Source: Variovorax beijingensis (GTDB taxonomy: Bacteria; Pseudomonadota; Gammaproteobacteria; Burkholderiales; Burkholderiaceae_C). From it: a stretch of 64,000 nucleotides of DNA. The stretch covers positions 357,319 through 421,318 of the forward strand of contig NZ_RXFQ01000003.1 in NCBI RefSeq assembly GCF_003951285.1, given 5' to 3'. The notes beneath the pieces are model-generated. The model made no database searches. It was not told where the DNA came from and was given only the letters and a program-made list of their open reading frames with translations. The position numbers and the translations under genes are program-made. Of this stretch, positions 34,227-43,600 are shown piece by piece. The number at the start of each line of letters is the position of its first letter. Positions within the stretch are counted from its first letter, which is position 1.

Positions 34227-35482
34227 GGTGTTGTCGATGCCTTGGCGGCGGCCAGTCCGCTCAGGACCGCGCCTTCGAGTGTCGCAGGGTAGGGGCCTGC
34301 GGTGTAGTCGCCGCAGGCGTGCAGGCCGGGTGCGATGCGCATCGGCGGCCGTGCGAGCGCGGGCGTGCAGGCGAAGGTGGCGCGCTTTTCGACCACGGTC
34401 TGCACGACGTGCAGCGCCGTCTGGCCGAGCTGCACGGCGGCTTGCGCAAGCGCCTGCCGCTCCAGCGTTTCGCGCGGCGTCTCGTTCGCGCTCACGACCA
34501 TGGCGAGCACGCCTTCAGGCCCGCCGAGCTGGCCGCGATCGAAAACGAATTGCGCCGGTGCGGTGGCGGGATGGCTGCGCAGCGCCAGCATCGGCTGCGC
34601 GAGCGGCGAGGCGCCGCGTACGTAGACGGTGGCAATGGCCTCGAAGCGCAGGGCCTCGGTGGTTTCGCACCAGCGCTGCGCTGCCAGGCCGGACGCGCGA
34701 ACGAGCCGCGCCGCGTCCCACGGCGCACACGCCAGAACAACCTGGTCGAAGCGCTCGCCCTCGACTTGCCATGCCGCGCCCTCGGGCGAGATGGCGTGCA
34801 CGCGCGTGCCGATGCGCAGCGTTGCGTCGTGCTGCGCGAGCCACGCCAGGGCCGCGTCGGGAAAGAGCGCGCCCAGGTCGACGCGCGGCAGCAGCAGGTC
34901 CGCGCCGCCGCTGCCGCTGAAGAGCGCATCGTGCAGCACGCGCAGGAACACCTCGCCGCTCGACTGATCGACCGGCGTGTTGAGCGCGGAAACGCATAGC
35001 GGCTCGATCAACTCCTGCATCACGCGCGGCGTGAGGCCGGTGCAGAGCGCAGCCACGGTGGTGCCGTCGGCGCAGCGGAATCCGGCGAGGCGCCATTGCA
35101 CCGCGGTGCGCAGCAGCGTGGACTTGTCCCGCCACGTCCAGCCGCGCGCCATGAAGATGCCCGCCAGCAGGTCGAGCGGGGCAGGCAGCCGCGGCAGCTT
35201 CAGGCCGCCGCCATCGGCAAAGCGCAGCGAGAGCGGCAGCCGCAGCAGCGCCTGGTCGATATCGATGCCTACTTCGCGCATCAGCTTCAGCGTCGCGGCG
35301 TAGGCGCCGATCAGGATGTGCTGGCCGTTGTCGAGCACCAGCCCGTGCATGTGGTCGACGCGCCGCGCGCGGCCGCCCGCCATGTGCGCCGCTTCGTAAA
35401 GCGTCACGGCATGGCCGAGGCGCGTGGCTTCGACGGCGCAGGCGAGGCCGGCCCAGCCGGCGCCGATGACGGCGACCTTCAT
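34223..35482 (-). CDS. hpnE: Hydroxysqualene dehydroxylase HpnE
   Basis: 419-aa FAD enzyme that reduces hydroxysqualene to squalene. The dinucleotide fold GAGWAGLACAVEATRLGH lies at residues 7-24, followed by the GGRARR motif and a C-terminal FAD segment GLHACGDYTAGPYPATLEGAVLSG (shown in part). The length and the hpnC-hpnD-hpnE order support the assignment over other amine-oxidase-like desaturases. The ATG at 35482 is chosen because it begins the MKVAVIGAG fold directly. Confidence 0.92.
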   Translation of the reverse strand: MKVAVIGAGWAGLACAVEATRLGHAVTLYEAAHMAGGRARRVDHMHGLVLDNGQHILIGAYAATLKLMREVGIDIDQALLRLPLSLRFADGGGLKLPRLPAPLDLLAGIFMARGWTWRDKSTLLRTAVQWRLAGFRCADGTTVAALCTGLTPRVMQELIEPLCVSALNTPVDQSSGEVFLRVLHDALFSGSGGADLLLPRVDLGALFPDAALAWLAQHDATLRIGTRVHAISPEGAAWQVEGERFDQVVLACAPWDAARLVRASGLAAQRWCETTEALRFEAIATVYVRGASPLAQPMLALRSHPATAPAQFVFDRGQLGGPEGVLAMVVSANETPRETLERQALAQAAVQLGQTALHVVQTVVEKRATFACTPALARPPMRIAPGLHACGDYTAGPYPATLEGAVLSGLAAAKASTTP

Positions 35483-35543
35483 GTCAGCACCTCGGTGCCA
35501 AGCTGCCAAGCTCAGTGGGCGTCTGCGCGGCCGGATTGCCAGG

Positions 35544-35580
35544 AACACCGCGGAACGGGCTCTGCCCGGCCGCAGGTGTT
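35544..35580. other. Nested hairpin between hpnD and hpnE
   Basis: Two nested stems: outer AACACC (35544-35549) / GGTGTT (35575-35580) and inner CGGGC-TCT-GCCCG (35556-35568). It directly follows, on the minus strand, the intergenic repeat copy at 35580-35635, and may be part of the same element or an operon-internal RNA-processing structure. Confidence 0.45.
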
Positions 35581-35635
35581 GCCCCCGGTAGGGGGAAGGA
35601 GAAGCGACACGAAGTGCGCGGAGCCTGGGGGCGAG
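35580..35635 (-). repeat. Intergenic 56-nt repeat, copy 2
   Basis: Begins on the minus strand immediately after the hpnD stop codon. It differs from copy 1 (11929-11984) at three of 56 positions and has the same orientation relative to its upstream gene, i.e. directly following a TGA stop. It lies in the 153-bp gap between hpnD and hpnE. Confidence 0.8.
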
Positions 35636-36475
35636 TCATATTCTCCCCAATGCCTGGACCTTCCATGCGAGCCAGAACTTGCGCACCGGCGTCAGGCTCA
35701 CGCGCTGGTTCAGCACCTGGAAGTCGTCGCGTTCGATCTCGCGCAGCAGCGTGCGGTAGATGCTGGCCATCATGAGGCCGGGCTTCTGGGCGCGGCGGTC
35801 GGGGGCGGGCAGCAGGGCGAGGGCTTCGTCGTACACCGCATGCGCGCGCTCGGCCTGGAACTTCATGAGTGCCACGAAGCGCTCCGAGTGCACGCGGTTC
35901 AGAATCTCGTGCGCCTTGACGTCGAATTTCTGCAGCTCGTTCACGGGCAGGTAGATGCGGCCGCGCAGCGCGTCCTCGCCAACGTCGCGAATGATGTTGG
36001 TGAGTTGCAGCGCCAGCCCGAGCTTGTGCGCATAGGCGGTGGTCTGCGGATCGGTCTGGCCGAAGATGCGCGCGGCGACTTCGCCCACCACGCCGGCCAC
36101 CAGGTGGCAGTAGCGCGCGAGGCCGGGAAAGTCGAGGTAGCGGGTCTGCTCGAGGTCCATCTGGCAGCCGTCGATCACCTCGTTGAGCTGGGCGGGCTCG
36201 ATGCCGTAGGCGGCGGCATGCGGCACCAGCGCCTGCATCACGGGGTGGCGGGGCGGGCCTGCAAAGGATTGCGCCACCTCGGTGCGCCACCAGGCCAGCT
36301 TGGTCGCGGCCACGCCGGGGTCGCTGACCTCGTCGACCACGTCGTCGATCTCGCGGCAGAAGGCATAGAAGGCCGTGATCGCGGCGCGCCGCGGCTTGGG
36401 AAGGAACAGAAACGCGTAATAGAAACTGCTGCCCGAGGCGGCGGCCTTGTCCTGTACGTATTGCTCGGGAGTCAT
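35636..36475 (-). CDS. hpnD: Presqualene diphosphate synthase HpnD
   Basis: 279-aa trans-isoprenyl synthase that condenses two farnesyl diphosphates to presqualene diphosphate. Both aspartate-rich motifs are present: DDVVDE near residue 44 and NIIRDVGED near residue 163, with the YCHLVAGVVGE helix between. A 4-nt overlap joins it to hpnC upstream. The ATG at 36475 gives the usual family length, though the frame is open farther upstream. Confidence 0.94.
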   Translation of the reverse strand: MTPEQYVQDKAAASGSSFYYAFLFLPKPRRAAITAFYAFCREIDDVVDEVSDPGVAATKLAWWRTEVAQSFAGPPRHPVMQALVPHAAAYGIEPAQLNEVIDGCQMDLEQTRYLDFPGLARYCHLVAGVVGEVAARIFGQTDPQTTAYAHKLGLALQLTNIIRDVGEDALRGRIYLPVNELQKFDVKAHEILNRVHSERFVALMKFQAERAHAVYDEALALLPAPDRRAQKPGLMMASIYRTLLREIERDDFQVLNQRVSLTPVRKFWLAWKVQALGRI

Positions 36476-37383
36476 CGGAGGGGCGCTTTCATGGGCCGCA
36501 ATTGTCTCCGCATCCGCAGGGCGCGCCAGACCAGGAGCGGGGCGTCGGCCTTGCCTATTTTCGGGCGCTGCGAAAAGGTGTCGAAGCCCAGGTCCTCGAT
36601 CTTGTCGAGAATGCGCAGGCCGCCCTGCACGACGAAGCGCAGTTCCCAGCCGGCGCGGCCCGGCAGGCGATGGACCAGCGGCGCGCCCTCGGCCATCAGC
36701 TCCCGCGCCCAGGCGCTTTCGACGGCGATCAGGTTGATGGCTTCCTGCGGGGGCGATGCGTCGGCCAGCGGCATGAAGACCTTGAAGCTCTCGCGCGTCA
36801 GGCCGCGCCGGGCGCAGTCGGCCAGCGGCGGATAGAAGCGTCCGCGCGGCAGGTCCACGCTCGGGTCTTGCCAGAAATTGATGAGTTGCAGTGCGCTGCA
36901 GATGGCGTCGCTTTGCGCCAGCGCCTGCGCATCGTTCACGCCATACAGATGCAGCAGCAGGCGCCCGACCGGGTTGGCGGAGCGGCGGCAGTAGTCGAGC
37001 AATTCGGCGCGGTCGGCGTAGGTTCCGCCGTCGCGGGTCTTCTCGATGTCCTGCATGAAGGCGCTCAGCAGGTCGGCGAGCAGCTGCTCCGGAAGCTTGA
37101 ACTGCGCGATGCTGTGGGCGAGCGGGCCGAACACCTGGGGCCAGCGCGAGGAGGGCACCACCTGGCCGCGCGCGGCGGCTGCCAGCTCTTCGCGGTAGGC
37201 GCGAAGATCGGCCAGCCGCTGGTCGGGCAAGGCATCGCCTTCGTCCGCAATGTCGTCCGCGGTGCGCGCGAAATGGTAGATCGCGGCGATCGGCGGCCGC
37301 AGATGCGGCGGGCACAGCCAGGAGGCCACGGGGAAATTCTCGTAGTGCGCCGGCGGCGCGGCAATGTGGGGTGGTGCAGACAC
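36472..37383 (-). CDS. hpnC: Hydroxysqualene synthase HpnC
   Basis: 303-aa squalene/phytoene-synthase family enzyme that converts presqualene diphosphate to hydroxysqualene. It begins YENFPVASWLCPPHLRPPIA, a typical HpnC start, and has the motifs RTADDIADEGD near residue 40 and INFWQDPSVDLPRGRFY near residue 170. First gene of hpnC-hpnD-hpnE. Squalene made here could feed hopanoids or other polyterpenes; no cyclase gene is in the window. Divergent from kup. Confidence 0.94.
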   Translation of the reverse strand: MSAPPHIAAPPAHYENFPVASWLCPPHLRPPIAAIYHFARTADDIADEGDALPDQRLADLRAYREELAAAARGQVVPSSRWPQVFGPLAHSIAQFKLPEQLLADLLSAFMQDIEKTRDGGTYADRAELLDYCRRSANPVGRLLLHLYGVNDAQALAQSDAICSALQLINFWQDPSVDLPRGRFYPPLADCARRGLTRESFKVFMPLADASPPQEAINLIAVESAWARELMAEGAPLVHRLPGRAGWELRFVVQGGLRILDKIEDLGFDTFSQRPKIGKADAPLLVWRALRMRRQLRPMKAPLR

Positions 37384-37455
37384 GCGGCGATTGTCCGCGA
37401 CGCGCGGCGCGGACTATGCTCGTGGCGTCGCCAACAGCCCACTTCTTTTCCATCC

Positions 37456-39378
37456 ATGAATGTACCGACGCAGGCTCCCGCCGCCCCGAGTCCAGCGCCA
37501 GGCGAGGCGCCTCATGCGGCGGGGCCGGGCCTGACGATCGCGGCGCTGGGCGTGGTGTTCGGCGACATCGGCACCTCGCCGCTCTATGCCTTCAAGGAAA
37601 CGCTCAATCCCGAGCACGGCGTGGCGTTCACGCCCGATGCGGTGCTGGGCCTGCTCTCGCTGATCTTCTGGGGCCTGATGTTCGTGGTCACGCTCAAGTA
37701 CGTGGTGTTCGTGCTGCGCGCCGACCACGACGGCGAGGGCGGCATCCTGGCCCTGCAGGCGCTTGCGCGCAGCGCGGCCGCGGGTCCCCGGACCCGGCCC
37801 TGGGTGTGGAACACGATCGGGGTGCTCGGCCTGGTCGGCGCGGCCATGTTCTACGGCGACAGCCTGATCACGCCGGCCATCTCGGTGCTGTCGGCGGTCG
37901 AGGGGCTGGAGGTGCAGGCGCCGGTGCTGCAGCGGGTGGTGATTCCGATCACCATCCTGATCCTGCTCGGGCTTTTCGCGGTGCAGCGCAAGGGCACCGG
38001 CGCGGTGGGCAAGGTGTTCGGGCCGGTCATGCTGCTGTGGTTCCTGATGCTGGCCGTCGCGGGCGGCTGGCAGGTGCTGCAGCATCCGCAGGTGCTGGCG
38101 GCGCTCGATCCGCGCCGCGCCATCGGTTTCCTGGTCGAGCACCGGCTGCAGTCGCTGGCGGTGCTGGGCGCGGTGTTTCTTGCCTTTACCGGCGGCGAGG
38201 CGCTCTATGCCGACATGGGGCACTTCGGCGCGCGCTCGATCCGGCGCGCCTGGCTCTTCATCGCGCTGCCCGGCCTGGTGCTGAACTACTTCGGCCAGGG
38301 CGCGCTGGTGCTGGCGGAGCCCGCGGCGGTCGACAACCCCTTCTTCCGGCTCTTTCCTTCATGGGGCGTCGTGCCGATGGTCGTGCTGGCCTCGATGGCG
38401 ACCGTCATTGCGTCCCAGGCCGTGATCTCGGGCGCGTTTTCGCTCACTGCCCATGCCATGCGCATGGGCTACCTGCCGCGCATGCGCGTGGTGCAGACCT
38501 CGGGCTCGGCCATCGGCCAGGTCTACGTGCCGGTCGTCAACTGGATGCTGATGACGGGCGTGCTGCTTCTGGTGCTGGGCTTTCGCAGCTCGAGTGCGCT
38601 GTCGGCGGCCTACGGCATCGCGGTGTCGATCACGATGGTGACCACCACGCTGCTGGCGGGCGTCGTGGCCTGGGGGCTCTGGCGCTGGAACAGGGTGGCG
38701 GTGGTGCTCGGGGTGGCGGCGTTCGCCGCGGTGGACCTGACCTTCGTGCTTGCCAACAGCCTCAAGGTTGCCGACGGCGGCTGGCTCACGCTGGCCGTGG
38801 CGGCGGGCGTGATGCTGCTGTTCACCACCTGGGCCAAGGGCCGCCGGCTGGGCCTGGAGGCGGCCGCAGCCGAAAGCATGCCGCTCAGGACCTTCTTCGA
38901 GTCGCTGGCCCTCAACATGCCGCACCGCGTGCGCGGCACGGCCGTGTTTCCGAACGCCGACGCGGCCACCGTGCCCCACGCGCTGCTGCACAACCTCAAG
39001 CACAACCAGGTGCTGCACGAGCAGGTGATCGTGCTGCGGGTGCTGGCCTGCGACACGCCCCGCGTGGACGCGCGGCAGCGCATCGAGGCCGAACAGCTGA
39101 TGGACGGCATCTGGGTGGTCACGGCGCGCCACGGCTTCATGGAGCGGCCCGACGTGCCTGAGTTCATCCGCATCCTGGCCTACCAGAAGACGCTGGCCAT
39201 TGACTCGATGACCACCTCCTATTTCGTTTCCCGGGCCTCGGTGGGGCAGGAAAACCTCCCCGGCATGAACCCCGTGCGCCGCGCGCTCTTCGGCTGGCTG
39301 CAGCGCAACGCGGGCCGGGCGTCCGATTATTTCGAGCTGCCGGACAACCGGCTGGTCGAAATGGGGCAGAGGACCTGA
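37456..39378 (+). CDS. kup: Kup-type low-affinity potassium transporter
   Basis: 640-aa membrane protein of the KUP/HAK/KT family. The N-terminal signature ALGVVFGDIGTSPLYAFKE lies near residue 32; about twelve hydrophobic segments fill the first 450 residues (GDSLITPAISVLSAVEGLE; FTGGEALYADMGHFG), and a cytosolic domain of about 170 residues follows. It probably co-transports K+ with H+. The ATG at 37456 is in a 72-bp gap shared with hpnC. Confidence 0.95.
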   Translation: MNVPTQAPAAPSPAPGEAPHAAGPGLTIAALGVVFGDIGTSPLYAFKETLNPEHGVAFTPDAVLGLLSLIFWGLMFVVTLKYVVFVLRADHDGEGGILALQALARSAAAGPRTRPWVWNTIGVLGLVGAAMFYGDSLITPAISVLSAVEGLEVQAPVLQRVVIPITILILLGLFAVQRKGTGAVGKVFGPVMLLWFLMLAVAGGWQVLQHPQVLAALDPRRAIGFLVEHRLQSLAVLGAVFLAFTGGEALYADMGHFGARSIRRAWLFIALPGLVLNYFGQGALVLAEPAAVDNPFFRLFPSWGVVPMVVLASMATVIASQAVISGAFSLTAHAMRMGYLPRMRVVQTSGSAIGQVYVPVVNWMLMTGVLLLVLGFRSSSALSAAYGIAVSITMVTTTLLAGVVAWGLWRWNRVAVVLGVAAFAAVDLTFVLANSLKVADGGWLTLAVAAGVMLLFTTWAKGRRLGLEAAAAESMPLRTFFESLALNMPHRVRGTAVFPNADAATVPHALLHNLKHNQVLHEQVIVLRVLACDTPRVDARQRIEAEQLMDGIWVVTARHGFMERPDVPEFIRILAYQKTLAIDSMTTSYFVSRASVGQENLPGMNPVRRALFGWLQRNAGRASDYFELPDNRLVEMGQRT

Positions 39379-39395
39379 CAACCCCCGAATCGCGA

Positions 39396-39424
39396 TTGAC
39401 AGTCCCTGAGGTTTACCCTAAATT
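39396..39424 (+). promoter_or_regulatory. Sigma-70 promoter of the second RND pump
   Basis: TTGACA (39396-39401), a 17-bp spacer, then TAAATT (39419-39424). The -35 is a perfect match, and the -10 matches 4 of 6. It lies 51 bp before the adaptor gene start and overlaps a TetR-type operator. Confidence 0.78.
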
Positions 39425-39444
39425 ACTAACCAGTGGGTCAGTAA
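39423..39444. promoter_or_regulatory. TetR-type operator over the RND pump promoter
   Basis: TTACTAACCAGTGGGTCAGTAA is an imperfect 22-bp palindrome of the form TTACTnACC-N4-GGTnAGTAA, symmetric at 16 of 22 positions. It starts within the -10 box, so a bound repressor would block transcription. It differs from the palindrome at 21819-21834, and no TetR gene lies next to it in this window. Confidence 0.72.
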
Positions 39445-39474
39445 TGACCGGGTTCGACCTTTCTAGGGTGTCTC

Positions 39475-40668
39475 ATGACTGCCTCCTCCGGCTTTTCTCC
39501 TCTTGCCCGCAGTGCCGCCTGGCTGCTGCTCCCCGCCTTGTTCCTCGCCGGCTGTTCGCAGTCGAAGCCGGCCGAGGAGCCCGTGCGCGCGGTCAAGCTG
39601 GTGACCGTGGGCACCAGCGATTTCGAGGCCCAGCCCGAGTTCTCGGCCGAAGTCCGGGCGCGCGTCGAATCGCGGCTGGGCTTCCGCGTGGCGGGCAAGA
39701 TCATCAGGCGCCAGGCCGAACTCGGCCAGCACGTGCAGGCCGGCCAGGTGCTGGCGCAGCTCGATCCGCAGGACTACCGGCTGGCCGCTGAAGCGGCGCG
39801 CGCGCAGCTGGCGGCGGCCCAGACCAACCGCGATCTCGCGGCGGCCGATCTCAAGCGCTATACCGAACTGCGTGCGCAGAACTTCATCAGCGGTGCCGAA
39901 CTGGAGCGCCGCGAATCCACCTGGAAGGCCGCGCAGGCGCAGCTCGAGCAGGCGCAGGCCCAGCTTTCGTCGCAGGGCAACCAGGCCAGCTACACCACGC
40001 TGGTGGCCGACGTGGCCGGCATCATCACCGCCATCGAGGCCGAGCCTGGACAGGTGGTGCAGGCGGGCACGCCCGTGGTGCGCATTGCGCAGGACGGCGC
40101 GCGCGACGTGGTGTTTGCGGTGCCCGAAGACCGCGCGGCGCTCATCAAGCCCGGCTCGCCGGTCACCGTGCGCGGCTGGTCGGGCGGCAGCGAACTGCAG
40201 GGCCAGGTGCGCGAAGTGGCGGCCAGCGCCGACGCGGTCACGCGCACCTACGCAGTCAAGGTAGCCATCGATGCCGCCACCTCGCCGGCGCTCGGCGCCA
40301 CCGTGTATGCCCGCCCGCAGGCGCTGGCACGCACCGGCGGCGCGGTCATCAAGCTGCCGACCAGCGCCTTGCGCCAGGAAGGCAAAGGCACCTCGGTCTG
40401 GGTGCTCGACAAGCCGACCATGACGGTGCGTTCGCAGCCCGTTCAGGTGGCCACTGCCGACGGCAACGAGGCCGTGATCGGCGCCGGGCTCACGCCCGGC
40501 ATGATGGTCGTGGCCGCGGGCGTGCATGTGCTCTCGCCGGGGCAGAAGGTCACCATCTACCAGTCGAAGGAGGCTGCAGCGGCGGCCGCCAACGCGAAGG
40601 AGTCGGCGCAGCCGGTCGAGGCCGTGGCGGCCACGAAGAAGGAGATCGCTGCAGGTGCTTCCAAATGA
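39475..40668 (+). CDS. RND efflux periplasmic adaptor lipoprotein
   Basis: 397-aa membrane fusion protein. Lipobox FLAGC gives Cys24 as the lipid anchor, so it is held at the inner membrane. Split lipoyl domain (GFRVAGKIIRRQAELGQHVQAG; short coiled coil about residues 105-170; VVADVAGII-type return strand), followed by a beta-barrel domain. It precedes and overlaps the RND pump gene (ATGA). No outer-membrane factor is encoded here, so the pump may share one made elsewhere, for instance the NodT-type protein. Confidence 0.93.
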   Translation: MTASSGFSPLARSAAWLLLPALFLAGCSQSKPAEEPVRAVKLVTVGTSDFEAQPEFSAEVRARVESRLGFRVAGKIIRRQAELGQHVQAGQVLAQLDPQDYRLAAEAARAQLAAAQTNRDLAAADLKRYTELRAQNFISGAELERRESTWKAAQAQLEQAQAQLSSQGNQASYTTLVADVAGIITAIEAEPGQVVQAGTPVVRIAQDGARDVVFAVPEDRAALIKPGSPVTVRGWSGGSELQGQVREVAASADAVTRTYAVKVAIDAATSPALGATVYARPQALARTGGAVIKLPTSALRQEGKGTSVWVLDKPTMTVRSQPVQVATADGNEAVIGAGLTPGMMVVAAGVHVLSPGQKVTIYQSKEAAAAAANAKESAQPVEAVAATKKEIAAGASK

Positions 40669-43600
40669 CGGAAGGCGCAGCAACCACCGCCAAGCCCGCC
40701 GGCTTCAATCTTTCCAAATGGGCGCTGGACCACGCGCCGCTCACGCGCTACCTGATGGTGGTGCTGATGGTGCTGGGCGCGTTCGCGTACTTCCAGCTCG
40801 GCCAGGACGAAGACCCGCCGTTCACCTTCCGTGCCATGGTGGTTCGCACCTATTGGCCCGGCGCCACCGCGCAGCAGGTGGCCGAGCAGGTCACCGACAA
40901 GCTTGAGCGTACGCTGCAGGAGGCGCCGTACGCCGACAAGATCCGCAGCTATTCGAAGCCGGGCGAGTCGCAGATCATTTTCCAGATCAAGGACTCGTCC
41001 AAGGCCGCCGACGTGGCCAACGTCTGGTACACGGTGCGCAAGAAGGTCGGCGACATGCGCAACACGCTGCCGCCGGGCGTGCAGGGGCCGTTCTTCAATG
41101 ACGATTTCGGCGACGTCTATGGCGTGATCTACGCGCTGGAGAGCGAAGGCTTCAGCCAGGCCGAGCTCAAGACCCTGGCCGACGAGGTGCGCCAGCAGCT
41201 GCTGCGGGTGAAGGACGTGGCCAAGGTCGACCAGTTCGGCGTGCAGGACCAGAAGGTCTACATCGAGATCTCGCAGAAGCGCGTCGCGCAGCTGGGGCTG
41301 GACTTCAACGCAGTGCTCGCCCAGCTCGGCTCGCAGAATGCGATCGAAAGCGCGGGCACGATCCAGTCGCCGCTGGACGTGGTGCAGGTGCGCGTGGGCG
41401 GGCAGTTCACCAGCGTGGAGCAGCTGCGCGAGATGCCGATCCGCGGCAGCTCGGGCAACCAGCTGAAGCTCGGCGACATTGCCGAGGTTCGCCGCGGCTA
41501 CGTCGATCCGCCGGCCGTGAAGGTGCATCACCAGGGCAAGGAGGTCGTTGCGCTCGGCGTTTCCATGGCCAAGGGCGGCGACATCATCGCGCTGGGCAAG
41601 GCGCTGCGCGCCACCACCGCGCAGATCGACCAGCGCCTGCCGGCCGGCGTGAAGCTCGCCCAGGTGCAGGACCAGCCGGTGTCGGTGGCCAGCTCGGTGA
41701 ACGAATTCGTCGGCGTGCTGATTGAGGCCGTGGCCATCGTGCTGGCCGTGAGCATCATCTCGCTGGGCCTGCACAAGGGCGGGCGCTTCGGCTGGTACAT
41801 CGACATCCGGCCCGGGCTGGTGGTGGCCATCACGATCCCGCTGGTGCTGGCCGTGACCTTCCTGGCCATGAACTACTTCGGCATCGGCCTGCACAAGATA
41901 TCGCTCGGCTCGCTGATCATCGCGCTCGGCCTGCTGGTGGACGACGCGATCATCGCGGTCGAGATGATGGTGCGGAAGATGGAAGAGGGCTACGACAAGG
42001 TGCGCGCCGCCACCTTCGCCTACGACGTGACGGCCAAGCCCATGCTGACCGGCACGCTCATCACGGCTGCGGGCTTTTTGCCGATCGGCATCGCCAAGTC
42101 GGTCACGGGCGAGTACACCTTCGCGATCTTCGCGGTGACGGTGATTGCGCTGGTGCTGTCGTGGATCGTCTCGGTGTACTTCGTGCCCTACCTGGGCACG
42201 CTGCTGCTCAAGGTCAAGCCGCACGATCCCGAGGCGCCGCCGCACGAGCTGTTCGACACGCCGTTCTACAACAACTTCCGCCGCGCGGTGAACTGGTGCG
42301 TGCAGTACCGCTGGCTGACCATCGGCGCCACGGTGCTGATCTTCGCGCTCGGCATCTTCGGCATGGGCAAGGTGCAGCAGCAGTTCTTCCCGGATTCGAG
42401 CCGGCCGGAGATCATGGTGGACATCTGGTTCCCCGAGGGCACCTCGTTCGCGGCCAATGAAGAGGTCGCCAAGCGGGTCGAGCAGCGCATCATGAAGGAA
42501 GAGGGCGTGAAGACGGTCAGCACCTGGATCGGCTCCGGCGTGCCGCGCTTCTACCTGCCGCTGGACCAGGTCTTTCCGCAGACCAACGTCTCGCAGCTCA
42601 TCGTGCTGGCCAAGGACCTGAAGGTGCGGGAGAGCCTGCGCATCAAGCTGCCGGCCCTGCTGGCGCAGGAGTTCCCCGAAGTGCGCGGCCGTGTGAAGCT
42701 GCTGCCCAACGGGCCGCCGGTACCGTATCCGGTGCAGTTCCGCGTGATCGGCACCGATCCCGCCCAGCTGCGCGCGCATGCCGACGAGGTCAAGGCCGTG
42801 CTGCGCGAGAACGCGAACATGCGCGGCGTGAACGACAACTGGAACGAATCGGTCAAGGTGATCCGGCTCGAGGTCGACCAGGCCAAGGCGCGCGCGCTCG
42901 GCGTGACCAGCCAGGCGATCGCCCAGGCTTCCAAGACCATGTTCTCCGGCACCACCGTGGGCCAGTACCGCGAGAACGACCTGCTGATCGACATCGTGCT
43001 GCGCCAGTCGGCGGATGAGCGCGAGGCCATCTCGGACATCGGCAACGCCTACCTGCCCACCACCTCGGGCCGCTCGATTCCGCTGACCCAGATCGCCCGG
43101 CCGGTGTTCAGCTGGGAACCCGGCGTGATGTGGCGCGAGAACCGCGACTACGCCATCACGGTGCAGGGCGACGTGGTCGAAGGCCTGCAGGGCGCCACGG
43201 TGACCGAGCAGTTGCTGCCGAAGCTGCGCCAGCTCGAGGCCGGCTGGCACGCGGCCGGCGAGGGCGGCTACCGCATCGAGGTGGCCGGCGCGGTCGAGGA
43301 AAGCAGCAAGGGCTCGGCGTCCATCGTGGCGGGCGTGCCGATCATGCTGTTCCTGGTGTTCACGCTCTTGATGCTGCAGCTGCACAGCTTCAGCCGCTCG
43401 CTGCTGGTGTTCATCACCGGCCCGATGGGCATTGCCGGCGTGGCCGGTGCGCTGCTGCTGCTGAACCGGCCGTTCGGCTTCGTGGCGCTCCTCGGGGTGA
43501 TCGCGCTGATGGGCATGATCCAGCGCAACGCGGTGATCCTGATCGACCAGATCGAGAGCGACCGCGAGGCCGGCGTGCCGGCCTGGGATGCGATCGTGGA

